Of a stretch of 64,000 bases of DNA, positions 38,316 through 49,890 are shown piece by piece. The notes under the pieces are model-generated. The model was not told where the DNA came from. It made no database searches and saw only the letters and a list, made by a program, of their open reading frames with translations. The position numbers and the translations under genes are program-made. The DNA is from Neocallimastix lanati (nom. inval.). Its lineage: Eukaryota > Neocallimastigomycota > Neocallimastigomycetes > Neocallimastigales > Neocallimastigaceae. Each line of letters starts with the position of its first letter. Position 1 is the stretch's first letter. Location: contig JACVTC010000032.1 of the NCBI GenBank assembly GCA_016946835.1, positions 184,001-248,000 on the forward strand, in the 5' to 3' direction.

Positions 38316-40250
38316 TAATTATTAATTAATGGTCGTAATATTTCAAATTACTTATTAAATAATTTATTAATAAAAGAACAAAGAAAATATTTATTAGTAG
38401 CAAAATTCACTCTTCAATTTTTTTGAACAAATAATTTCTGAAAAAAATTAGTTTACTTTCAAGAAAATGAATCTTCAATAAAAAAAGGGTAAAATAACAA
38501 CTAAAATAGAATTTTTTAGTTTTCATTCATTTAAATAGATTAATCAAAGAAACCGTCTAATAACTTTTATAATAATCTAGACAATTTTATACATAAGGAA
38601 AAAGTGTGAGTCAATCACAGGTTAGTCCGGCCAATCGTCATAGTTTGTTACCACAAGACCATGGCAACTATTATATTAAATTCTGATAAGAAATTAACAG
38701 AAATTATTATTTAGTTAAATTTATCTAAAACAACCTAACCCACAAAATAAAATTAATAATTTTGGAAATAATGATTTTTAGAATATAGAAAAATTCTATT
38801 AATATAAGAAAAAATTAATATATATTAATATCTTTTAAAATAATTTTATCCATAATTCATCATGAATAATCTAATTATTCTATTATTAATTATATCAATA
38901 AAATTTTATTTTTATTATTAATATCCTTGTCTTTTTATCAATATTCAATATATTATTACTTATAATAACCCTTTATAAATATCAATATCAAAATTATATT
39001 ATTATTGTAACAAAATCTGATTGGTACAGAGCCTTTAAGAAAAAGAAACTTTAGGCCAGAACAAGCAAGTTTTTATGTATAAAATAATATATTCTCTTTT
39101 AATGTTTACTTATATAACAAAACTCTCTTATAATTTGACTCTCTCGTTAAAAAAAACATAATTTGAAATTTATGTAAATTCATTTATTAATTCTTTAAAA
39201 TAAGAATCTCTTCCTAAAATAACTTTTATTTAATTGTTTTTATATAAAATTATCTTAAATCCTTTTAGTAATTAATTAATACTTTTTAATTTGTGATACT
39301 TTATAAGATGATTGTTCAATTCTATATTTGGTTAATTCTCTAATATTACATTTTTCTTTATTTTTACGATTATTTCTTTTTTTTTTTTTTTTTTTTTTTT
39401 TTTGTAAATAACATATTAAAACACCCCCACTTAGACAAGTCTTTTGTTGTTAATTCTAGATATAGTATCTATTATTCGATCTTTAATGTTATATACCAAC
39501 AAAAAAAAAAATTATTTTTTTAAATTTTTAAAAATTCCGAACCTGTTAATTTATATTAAATTATTGAGAATAAATAAATGTATTGATATATATATATATT
39601 TTTTAGGTTAAGTGACTTAAAAAGTTCTACTATAAAATTTTTGTTAATATAATATAAATTTTATATGTATAATATAAACAAGTTTTATTTTTTTTATAAT
39701 TCTAATTATATTTAATTATAATATTGAACTATTTCTTCTTCTTCTTCTTCTTTTTTTTTTTATGTGTCTATTATTATTTATTATATAGTATCACATATAT
39801 ATTTATTGAATTAATTATATGTAAAAATAAATTTATATTAGTCAGTCATTTAAAACAAATAAAATAATTCAATTTAATTTTTCTAAAGTAGGCGTTCATT
39901 TATTATTGTGTATTGAAGTCCTGATTATTTGTTTTATAGTGTATGCCTTATAGTGTTGAATATATTTTTCTAAATGTATTGTTTGCTTTATTTTATTTTA
40001 TTATATAAATATATATTTTATAAATGGATAATTTAAATTTATTTTTTGAAATTTATGTCAGTTTATATAAGGCTGCATTTGCAAATAAATATTATTTTGT
40101 ATATTATATATTATAATTGAGCTTACTATATTGTGATATATTATATTTATATGATATGTATGGTATATATATACATATATATATATATATTTTTTTTTTA
40201 TAAATATAAATATATATATACTTCATATACTCTTTATTATTATTATTATT
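38302..40250. other. Degenerate repeat-rich region, no gene
   Basis: AT-rich with small GC-richer patches: 38620-38665 (GTTAGTCCGGCCAATCGTC), 39020-39065 (TTGGTACAGAGCC, resembling the initiator-Met tRNA primer-binding sites of LTR elements) and 39421-39440 (ACACCCCCACTTAGACAAGT). These look like debris of LTR elements. No intact feature can be delimited. Confidence 0.4.
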
Positions 40251-40269
40251 ATTATTATTCCAGGTTCAG

Positions 40270-41520
40270 CTCTATGAAATATAGAATAATATTTTTCAAG
40301 TAAATTTAGGTAAGTTGTCAGTTATCAATATTTCAGGTATCCCATGTCTAGCAAAAGTTTTTCTTAAAAAGTTAATTACATCTAGTGACTCTGCTGAAGG
40401 TAAAGGTTCGGCTTCTATCCATTTATTTAGGTAGTCTACCAGAACAATTATATTACCTATATCTTTTTTTCTGGGTAAAGAACCTTTTAAATCTAAGCCT
40501 ATTCTAGAAAACGGATAATCTGGAGGAAATGCAGTGCTTCCTGTAAACTTATTTAATTTCTGGTGGAGACATATTTGATATTTATGGCAACATTTGATGA
40601 ACTATTGAATGTTTCTCTTTATGTTTCCCCAATAGAAATCTCGCTTTGGTCTATTATATGTTTTATACACTCCCTCATGTCCAAGGTGATGTACCTCCTC
40701 TTTCGATCTAAGTTGTTTCTCTTTGTCATATATTATCCACATCAGTTGTTCGCCTTGTTTGAGATATTCAGTACCTTTAATGATAAGTTGATATAATCAT
40801 TCATAAAATTATTAATATTGTCGGAATTAGAATTACTATTGTTAATATTTTTATCATTCATAATAATAATATTATTATTCCATTATTATTATAAATTATA
40901 TTAATAGTTTCAAACTTAACAAGCACCCTGGATAACGCTTCCGCTAGGACATTCTTCCATTTCACTATCCCACTTAAGATGTCTAATATTGGTTGACTCA
41001 CCGTTATTGAAAACTCCAATAAGAGGTTTATGGTCTGTATGTATAGAAGTAGTAGTAAAAAGTACTACTATTAATATATGCTCTAAATTTTTACATCCAG
41101 AGGAAAGCGGATTTTCTTTCCAGGTCAGTAATGCTATAGTCGATTTTGGCAGTAATGAGAGTTCTTCTTTTGAACTAAAGAGGAACTTCCATGTTGTTAT
41201 CCGAAACCTATAGTAATAACCCTCCTAAACCATCAAAAGAAGCGTTAGTTCGTATGATGAAAGGTTTAGAAAAATCATAAGATATAAAGCACTGAATGAA
41301 CAAAACGGTAAGGCCCTTTGGACCTGACCTTGGCAGTTCAGTTTTAACAATGAGTATTAACAGTAGAAGAAAAATAACTTGACCAAAATAACCCAATTCT
41401 TTTTGAGCCAACCTTTGGCAAATATTTGCTACGCTTTGGTAGAAAACAAAAATAACGAAGGATTTTATATAAGAAGAATGAAAACATCTGAAGACCAAGA
41501 GAATAAGGAATAACAGTTCA
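40270..41520 (-). mobile_element. Dead Ty3/gypsy pol: RNase H and integrase remnant
   Basis: Read on the minus strand: the RT/RNase H junction with DFSKPFIIRTNASFDGLGG (about 41212-41280), RNase H TDHKPL (41021-41038), the integrase zinc motif HHLGHEG (40674-40695) and CCHKYQIC (40568-40591), then the integrase core with GLDLKG, IIVLVDY, a PSAESLDVINFLRK stretch, FARHGIPEILITDN (down to about 40280). Domain order RT-RNase H-IN is Ty3/gypsy. Frames change and stops interrupt, so it is dead. The core breaks off after the second catalytic Asp; the catalytic Glu is missing. Confidence 0.85.
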
Positions 41521-42114
41521 AAGATTTTTAGATAATGTTAGAAAGGACAGGGGATGCAGACCACCCTTGCATTTCTTAACTAGCAGGTACAACTGCCAGT
41601 TCGTTTGGAGAAGGAAAGGATTTGCTGAATTTGAAGATGAAAATAGCTAAGTAATTGGAAGGTTAGAATATTATTAGAATATGATCAAAATTGGTTAAAT
41701 AAAGAAAAAGACAAGATTATATATAGCAGATTTAATTATTTAAAAAAATAATTATAAAGATTATAGAAATAAATAAATAATAGATAAATTATTATTAATT
41801 AGAAAAAAATAATAATAAAATTCTAGTATACTAAATAAAAAAATATTTATGAAAATAAAAATAAATTAATGTTTACTTTTGTATTGATAATTGTATTGAA
41901 TTTAATTTAAATTTATGTAAATAAAATTTAAAAAGTATATTGTATTACAATAAAATTAATTTTAAAATCTTTTTGTGTTGTCTAAAACTGACAATGCAAA
42001 TTAAAAATATAAAAACGTCCTCAAATCCTTACTAAAATTTCTTATAGCATCAAATCGGATTTTTTTTCTTAGGAAATTAATATATATATATATAAGAAAT
42101 GAATTTACAAATAA

Positions 42115-42930
42115 ATTCTTCATTATTAGCATATTCAACTGACAATTTAAAACAACTTAATGGAAAAAAAATTGAAGTAAAAGTTAATAAAAAAAAAAAA
42201 TTTTGTTATTACCCATTGTGATAATGATAATGAAATTGTTCATAAGCATTTTCATTGTTATCTCGAATACTATAACAACAAAAGATGTAGTATTAAAATC
42301 GAAAAACCACTCTGATATTTTATTAGAAAATCCTATTGTAGCCTTTTACACTAAACAACTAATAAAAAATGAACCAATATTTAAAGAATACCGACTTTTA
42401 GAAGAATTTAATAACAAAGAAGAAATTTAAAATTAATTAATTATCAAAAATTACTCTTCGGTGAAAATAGTCAAATATGACCATCCAAACATCCAACCAA
42501 ATAAAAATTACAGTTCCATCTATGATATGTTGTTTTATGTTGTAAAGAAAAATGAATGCTTAAATTTAATTTTTGATAGGGATATAGAGGAAAAACTAAA
42601 AGAATTGAAATTACTAAAATTTGAAAATAAAAAATAATACGCCAAATTGGAAATAATGAGAGAATCAGGGATGAACGTTCATGAGGCATTAAAATATATT
42701 CAAGAAAACCTATACCAAACAGTATTTCAGAAATTGGTACAAATGGGGATCCCCTTTTACAAATAGTTCTGCCAAAAACTTAAAGAATAGCAGTTCAATC
42801 TCAAGTCAGAATATTGGATTCCAAATGAAGTATACAACAGGTATTTAGATGTTTATCCTCCTTATTTTAAAAATAAAAATAATTCTAGTTGGTTAAGACA
42901 AAACAGAAGAAATAGACCTAAATCTTTTAA
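42115..42930 (+). pseudogene. Broken CRESS/geminivirus-like replication initiator (HUH endonuclease part)
   Basis: Two overlapping frames carry a decayed Rep-like protein. Frame one (about 42205-42312) has a beta-strand-like VITH and the HUH-type motif HKHFHCYLEY (His codons 42247-42255). The adjacent frame (about 42300-42790) has HPNIQP (about 42482-42499) and DMLFYVVKKNE, whose YVVK (42536-42547) fits the catalytic YxxK motif III. It is followed by a charged helix. In-frame stops at 42428, 42635, 42764 and 42788 and at least one frameshift make it non-functional. Near 42913-42924, in a neighbouring frame, RPKS resembles the residues just ahead of the superfamily 3 helicase Walker A, but the homology ends there and the helicase is absent. 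Known family logic: Rep nicks the origin for rolling-circle replication. Likely an old genomic insertion of a fungal replicon or ssDNA virus. Confidence 0.6.
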
Positions 42931-43011
42931 TATATATATATATATCTAACTCTAACCCGAGATCTGAAAAAAATGAGTGGGGAAATTTGACCAAAACACA
43001 AGGTTTCACCA

Positions 43012-43091
43012 GTCATACAGACTTACGGTGCCTCCTCAACCCTCCGAGTCGTGAGTGACTGCATAATAGAAGCACCATAGGGCTGTATGAC
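43012..43091. repeat. GC-richer imperfect hairpin, 23-nt arms
   Basis: The arm 43012-43034 (GTCATACAG..GGTGCCTC) pairs with 43069-43091 (GAAGCACC..CTGTATGAC) with a central mismatched patch. The 34-nt loop contains a smaller AGTC/GACT stem. It sits exactly between the Rep relic and the copia RT relic. It could be the end of a small foldback element or a structured RNA; no nonanucleotide replication origin was found in its loop. Confidence 0.6.
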
Positions 43092-43100
43092 GGGAATTCG

Positions 43101-43310
43101 AATTGGCATTATACCTTGATGATACAATTATATCAGGAAAGAAAAACGAAATTAATCTTATTAAATAAGAAATTAAAAAAAAAAGTATTTAACTTAATGT
43201 GAGTGACATTGCACCAGTAGATTTCATAATAGGAATAAAATTCATTAAAACAAAAAGGGATATATAATTCACCAATACATTATTTAAATAAAATTCCAAA
43301 AAAAAATTTT
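43101..43310 (+). mobile_element. Ty1/copia reverse transcriptase fragment
   Basis: Plus-strand remnant with ALYLDDTIISGKKNEINLIK; the catalytic YLDD is at 43112-43123. It is followed by a degenerate stretch that still resembles the region after the RT palm in copia elements (KKKVFNLM, then GIYNSPIHYLNK). Stops interrupt it. The adjacent AT-rich DNA to about 44045 (with TATAAAAGCATATAA near 43968) may be an LTR, but no partner copy was identified. Confidence 0.65.
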
Positions 43311-44689
43311 TTTGAAATTAAAATATTTTGTTATAATGTTTATATATTTGTAAAAGAAAAGACTAGATGGCGCTGAAGTTATTTCATTTATTCTTAATTA
43401 ACAGTAAATAGGTAGACAAAATTGGAAATTATAGATTTTGTTTGATTATTATAAACTATTTTATTGAAGAAAATGTTTGTTTATTAAATAAGAATATAAG
43501 TGAAATTTTAAATCAGAAAGTTTATTCGTAGGTTATCAAGAGTACGTAAAACCAAGATGGTCATTTTATGAAATATGAATTCAATATTATGAAATATGAA
43601 TTCAATATGTATAGATTAATTTGTACTAGTTTTTGATGTTTTAACCATAAAAATATATAAGCGTTTAACAAAGTTGCGTAAATCGTAGTATTAATGTTTT
43701 AGATAAAATTAGTAAATGATTAGTAAAAATGAATATATATGTATAATAAATGAAGAAGAATATATTAGGAAATATTCTTGAGATAAAATTAAATCTTTGT
43801 AATTAAAAATTTAGTAATAGTATAGTTAATACATATTCATTTAGCAATAGAAATTATGTTATGATAATTAGTATTGAGTGGAAATGTCAGAATATGTGAA
43901 ATAAGTGTTTGAATGAATTGTAACATAATGTAATTAGATTAATGTATAAGTCATATTGTAAGAATATAAAAGCATATAATTCATAAAAATATAATCATTG
44001 TAATTCTCTATCATAGTATAATATATTAATAAAGTAAACATCGTTATAAAACTCTAAATCCTTGACTTTTAATGATAACTTAAATTTAAAATTTAATATT
44101 TAATTCCTTTCCCTAATGTTCCTTCTGCTCTTGATACTGCCTCTACTTTCTTCAATCATATTTTCCGATACCACGGTTTCTTATAGAATACTCTCTCAGA
44201 TAGAGAGAGGCCTGTTTATAAAGGACATAACATTACTTTAAAATTTTCTTCCCCATTTCACCATTATAGAAGAATGAATTTGAGTTTGAGATTTTTAATT
44301 TTGGATTTTCTCATACTTCATTTTCTCTTCTCTTTCATAAAGTTAGTACAATAATGTATTTAGGGTTATCTTTAAGAATCCTGTGAGCTTTCTTTTCTTT
44401 ATTGGGTTCAGAGCCATCATTTTCCTTATCTAACTTTCTTTTTATTGAAGCACAAAACATAATAGATAAATTCTTCTTCTGAATCAGAATTACTAAAATC
44501 ATCAAAAAAAAATTCATATTTATCTTCTTAATAGAATGGTTCAAAGTGTTCTACTTCCGGTGAGTATATATGTCTGATTCAAGGCTAATTTGTTCAGGTT
44601 TTACAGTTGACTGAAACTTGATGGAAACAATATTATTGACGATGATGAGCGCTTCTGCTCCCCTTTTGTAATTTAAGGTCTAATTTCAA

Positions 44690-45200
44690 AATATCCTTTA
44701 TGATTCTTCAATAATCTCATGTAATTTTGGACAATATCTTTGATTATGATCATGTTCTTTACAAAAGGAAAAAGGACCAAAAGTTAAATTTTTCATTTTT
44801 CTAGTTAAGTCAACTAATATTATCAGCATTTTTCTTGTTTAATTCTCTGTTTTCACGAAAATCATTACTATTATAAGTAGAGGGATTTGGATATGATCTT
44901 CTAGATGTTGAACTAAAACTATAGTTATCGTTTTAATTTTTCAGTCTAAGAATTTATCTATTAATATTCTCATTCTCAGCAACAGAAAGTTTTTTCTAAA
45001 GAAATATCATCCTTGAGCGATACACTCTTCCATGTTTCTCTATTATTTTGAAAAGAAACAGCATAGTTTAAAACACTAGCTTGGGCTTTCTTTTTTTTTT
45101 TATTCAATTTCAAGTAAAGGGAACAATATCTTTTACTAAATTCCTTTACTTTTTCGTTTCTTCCAATTCTTAAAGCTTGACTCTTCAGCGACGTCATGCA
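44690..45200 (-). mobile_element. Dead Ty3/gypsy gag remnant
   Basis: The minus strand encodes a gag-like capsid segment (EKVKEFSKRYCSLYLKLNKK then ETWKSVSLKDDISLEKTF, 44976-45197) and, further downstream, a zinc-knuckle remnant FCKEHDHNQRYCPKL (about 44720-44780) in which the first Cys of CX2CX4HX4C is replaced. Gag followed by pol (40.27-41.5 kb) on the same strand is the normal element order, so these are probably one element split by later insertions. Confidence 0.7.
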
Positions 45201-45260
45201 ATACAGCTACTATATTCAATATAAAATATAGCAGTAAAGAGCCTAATAGCAATTGACTAT

Positions 45261-45286
45261 GTTTATCCTGCATAAGCAGGATAAAC
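45261..45286. repeat. Perfect 11-bp stem, 4-nt loop hairpin
   Basis: GTTTATCCTGC - ATAA - GCAGGATAAAC, arms 45261-45271 and 45276-45286. It lies just outside the gag remnant. Function unknown; it could mark the end of an inserted repeat. Confidence 0.75.
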
Positions 45287-45299
45287 TTTGCTTGGAAAT

Positions 45300-46778
45300 C
45301 TATATTCAAGGCTTGTAAAATAATTTAAAATAAAATAATAATAATAATTGTATTTATCTATAATAATAATAATAAAATAATAATCGAATTGTGAGTGAAT
45401 AATTTTAATAATAAAAAATTTATATAAAGTTAAGTTTTAATTTACTATGGTTCTCTACTAATATCTAAAAAATTGAAAGAAGTTCATGAAATGGAACCAG
45501 TCAATTCCTACAGTAATATAAAAAAGTACCATAATTGCTTTGCCATCCAAAAAGTAAATATAACATTACTATACATGAATAATTCATACATGAAGAAATA
45601 GTAAATACATGAAAAAAAAAAATATGAAAAAAGAAAATATGAAAAAAGAAAAAGATATACGGAAGAAGAAAATGATATTGTAAAATTTTTTAAAATTAAT
45701 AACTTTGAAGAAAATACTATTTAAATTATCATATTTATATGATAATTAATATAATAAATTGAATATACCATACCATATTCTATAGAAATATGGAATTGTT
45801 AGATAAATATCAAAAGGTTTTTTCAAAAGTATGGGATGAATTAATTTAAACCGCCAAATAAATTTTAAATGAAAAAAAAAAAAAAAAAAAAAAAAAAATA
45901 AAAATAAATAAATAAATAAATAAATAATACATGCATAATTGATTATAATGGCTTATTTTCATTTAAATTATTATTATTATTATTATTATCTTTTACTTAT
46001 ATATTATGTGCATAAAACAGTATATTGCAATCCTATCTAGTTATTATATCAATACACATATTATTTAATTATTTAATTAATTCAATACATAATTAGCATA
46101 TTATTACTTTAATTATATATTCGAATTTTATATTCTATATCATTTTTTTAATTAAATAATAGATATTTTTTAAAATTAATATATATTAATGTTAGAATAT
46201 ATAATTTAAATAATAATTAGGATAATAATAATAATAATATTTAACAATAAAAAAAAATAATAAAATAATCCTTTAATTAATAAAAAAATATATATATAAA
46301 TTAATATTGGTTTTTTTGGAAAAAGAACTTAGAATGTGCTCCTATATGTATTTGTATATTCATTTAAAATTCATCTAGAAAGTAAAATTTAAAAATCTAT
46401 TTTAAGAAGATATCGTTCAACTCTTTTGGTGGCAATAATATTAATATTAATATTTGTTGAAGGAGATAAGAAGGAAATTGGTATTGAGGCTTTTCGATAT
46501 ATGATCTCTAAAAGAAGTTCAAAAATAAAATATAATTATATTTATATATTATAAATAAAGGCTTATATCTGGAATATTAGACTTATGAAGAATAAGAAAT
46601 CTGTGACTTTTGGAAAAATATTATATAATTTTTCAAAGATTCATTAAATATTAAAATTCAAATAAATTTGAACGAAGAGATAATCTATCCAATTACAATG
46701 TACACTCTGATAGTAATAAATCCTTTAAATTAGAAATATATATAATCAAAAGTCATTATCGAGGTTCTATCAGTTCAA

Positions 46779-46812
<34 letters not shown>

Positions 46813-47090
46813 AAATAATAGAATTTAATATATTATTTTTAATTTATTAATTTCCAAACATTACTATAAATAATATTTATAAGGCTCCTGGTTCTAACCT
46901 GCTCTATGACCATTTCCCATGTTTTCCTTAAAGAGGTTTTTACGGGAAGAGTTGCATTTTGCCAAGTGGCTTATTGATATAAATAAATAAATGAATAAAT
47001 AAATAAAAATTCAAAATAATTCTTTTTTAAATTTGTTTTTATTCAATATTAATAATATTTTATTTATTTATTTATTTATTTATTTAATAA
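45300..47090. other. Gene-free, degenerate element debris
   Basis: AT-rich with poly-A runs (45871-45898, 46781-46810). A GC-richer patch at 46310-46520 has a short coding-like segment (EGDKKEIGIEAFRYMISKRS, plus strand), and another lies at 46880-46975. They look like decayed coding relics; no family can be named. Confidence 0.4.
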
Positions 47091-47099
47091 TTTTCAATT

Positions 47100-47551
47100 T
47101 AGCGAAATGCAACTTGGGGAAATGCCCCACTCCAGTTTTTACGGATATGATGGTTAGGGTCACAGGTAAGTATGTTCACCTTATTCGAATAGATACTAAA
47201 CTAATTGAGAGGAAGGGTACATGATTTTATGTGTCCATGTAGATATATTCTACTAAGTTGCAATCTTTCTTTCTGACAATTATGCAGTTGCCATAGAGCT
47301 AATACGAAACTCTATGGGTTAAGTTATACTGATCTCACTTCAAAGAAGCATTAGGAAAAGTAATATTAGTAACATTCTCAGTAATAATATACATGTCAGA
47401 GAGCTAAAGCTGAAAACTAAGTAAGGTCTTCCAATAGGGACAATTCTGTTTTGTAAAAAGGAAGTGTGTGACTACCTCAATATTCCCACTACTCCTGAGT
47501 GGAGGAAACCAAGGGCGATACACCAGAAATAAAAAAAAAAAAAAAAAAAAA
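47100..47551 (+). mobile_element. Poly-A-tailed retroposon, copy B
   Basis: GC-richer block ending in a poly-A tail (about 47530-47551). From about 47275 it aligns with copy A at about 38010-38271. The upstream part (47100-47270) and a further patch at 46880-46975 may belong to the same insertion, split by a TTTA array. No intact coding frame. Confidence 0.75.
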
Positions 47552-48407
47552 ACTATAAATAACTTATATATATAAAGTAAATAATACATACTAATATAAT
47601 AAAATTTTAAAATTTGTATATATATATAATTATATATATTTTAAAAATAATAAATTCATTACAGTATTATATTAAAATAAAAATAAAATGTATTTATAAT
47701 TCAAATAAATATAAAATATAATCAAAACATTTTTTCTTTTTTCTTTAAAAAAATTTTTTAGCGGCATATATAAATTATTTTTTTATATAGTAATAAATAA
47801 AGCAATAAAAAAACAAAACAAAATAATTAAAAAAAAAAATAAAACTAAAATGTATTTATAATTCAAACAAATATAAAATATAATTAAAAAAAAAAACTTT
47901 TGGCAAAACAAAATAATTCAAAAAAAAAAAAAAAAAAATAAAATAAAAAAATAAAAAATAAAAAATAAAAAAAATAATTAAATAATTAAATAAATAAAAC
48001 ATAAAACATAAAAAAAAAAGTAAATAAAAAAAATTAAAACAAACATTAAAAAACAAATAAAAATAAAAACAAATAAAACAAATAAAAAAATACTACTACT
48101 AATAATAAAATAATGAAATAATAATAATAAAAAAATAAAGATTAAAAATTATTAAATATAAAGCTATTTCTAATATTTAATTTTATATATAATTAAATTT
48201 GCCAAAAAATATGTAATAAATAAAATAAAATTTATTAAATGAGTTTATATATATATATATATATTTATTTTTTTTTATTTTTTTTTGTTGTTAAAAAGAA
48301 ATGAAATAAAATAAAAGTTGTAATACATAGTATAAAAAAAAAAAAAGTACTCAATACACAAAATCAATTACAAATATAATTATCAATAAATACAATTGAT
48401 GGTCAAT

Positions 48408-48455
48408 TCTGATTATTTCCTTGATATGTCATATCATATCAAGGAAATAATCAGA
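48408..48455. repeat. Perfect 21-bp inverted repeat with 6-nt loop
   Basis: The left arm (48408-48428) contains CTGATTATTTCCTTGATATG and the right arm (48435-48455) is its exact reverse complement; the loop is TCATAT. It lies in otherwise featureless DNA and is followed by GATATGA-type short repeats to about 48481. Confidence 0.9.
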
Positions 48456-49039
48456 TATGATTTGGTATGAGATGATATGATGTATTTATATATAGAGCAA
48501 TGGAATTTCATATATTTAGTTATATGTATTAGGTATATTATTTAATACAATTGTATTTAATGATATTATATATTTATATTTATTACAAGTATATTTTATA
48601 TAGATTTAATAATATTAAATATTTATATTTATATTTAATTATATTTATACTGTATATTGTTTAAAAAAAAAAATTTTTATGTATTTAGCAATATTAATTT
48701 TAATTATATTTAATATATATTAATAATATTTATATTTAGCAAAAAATATTATATTGTGTATTTAATTATATTGCATTTATTTATAAAATATAAATTATAT
48801 TTATATTTAATTATATATTTATAATATAAACAATTCATTAAATTAATTAATTGATTAATAAATTAAAATTTGTAACACAGAAAGAAAATATTTTTTTTAA
48901 AGAATAATCATAATAAATATATTAAGAATAGAGAAAAACCTTTTTTATTTCCTATTCGTTTATTATTTTATTAAAGAATAATTTTTTTGAACTTTTTTAT
49001 ACTTTTCTTTTAAATATTAATAATTGAATAAAATAATAA

Positions 49040-49215
49040 ACTATGAAGTATTCTATTTTTTATTAAATAATGCAGATAACATAAACAAATATACTTACTA
49101 ACAACACAAATAGAACATAAAAACTTTATGAAGTAACTATGAAGTATTCTATTTTTTATTAAATAATGCAGATAACATAAACAAATATACTTACTAACAA
49201 CACAAATAGAACATA
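49040..49215. repeat. 80-bp direct duplication, period 96 bp
   Basis: The segment ACTATGAAGTATTCTATT to CAAATAGAACATA occurs twice with no difference seen (49040-49119 and 49136-49215), separated by 16 bp. Identity in a non-coding region suggests a recent duplication. Confidence 0.9.
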
Positions 49216-49475
49216 GTAACTTATATTTATAAATAAATTATAAAAATATTACTTTAGATTTTAAAACAAGACATTTTTCAATTAAGGTTTTTAAAAAAAC
49301 TGAATATATTATTTATGATTTATTATTAGATAACATTATTTTTTTTTTTTTTTTTTTTTCAATATATATAATAATACGTATTATTAATATTACTTTTTAG
49401 AAATAAAATTTTAAACACAAAATATTAAATAGTATTTATATTTTATTATATAAATTAAATATTAATATATTATAT

Positions 49476-49890
49476 ACAAAACTTTTTAAAATAAGAAATA
49501 TTAATATTTTGTAAATCTTTTATAAAAGTTAAAATAAAATCACACTCTAATATAAAACCATGAAAATGATTTAATTTTTATTATTTATTATTAATATTTT
49601 ATTTTCATATATTGTAACCTTTGTCCCTATTCTTATTAATTAAATCAATTTTTTATTAATTATTCAAATTGTTTAAATATTTCTATATTACAATTTTACA
49701 AAATAATATTAATATTTCTTATTTTAATAAATTAAAGTTAATTTATTAATTCATAATAAATAATTAATAAAATTTAATTATATTAATTAATGAGAATATG
49801 ACGACTACAATGTATGAAAATAAAATATTAATAAATAATTAAATCATTTTCATGGTTTTTTAGTAAAGTGTGATTTTATTTAACTTTTAT
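49476..49890. repeat. Long diverged inverted repeats, possible MITE/foldback
   Basis: About 49540-49615 (CACACT..AACCATGAAAATGATTTAA..TTTTCATATATTGTA) is the reverse complement, with indels, of about 49808-49882 (TACAATGTATGAAAATAAAA..TTAAATCATTTTCATGGTTT). A second pair, 49476-49512 against 49693-49725, shares AAGAAATATTAATATTTTG in inverse orientation. Confidence 0.7.

Noticed and set aside
38620-38670. Possible tRNA gene (GC patch GTTAGTCCGGCCAATCGTC)
   Set aside because: No consistent cloverleaf and no B-box could be formed on either strand.
39341-39349. TAATATTAC, the geminivirus/CRESS nonanucleotide
   Set aside because: In DNA this AT-rich several occurrences are expected by chance; it is not in a hairpin loop and lies almost 3 kb from the Rep fossil.
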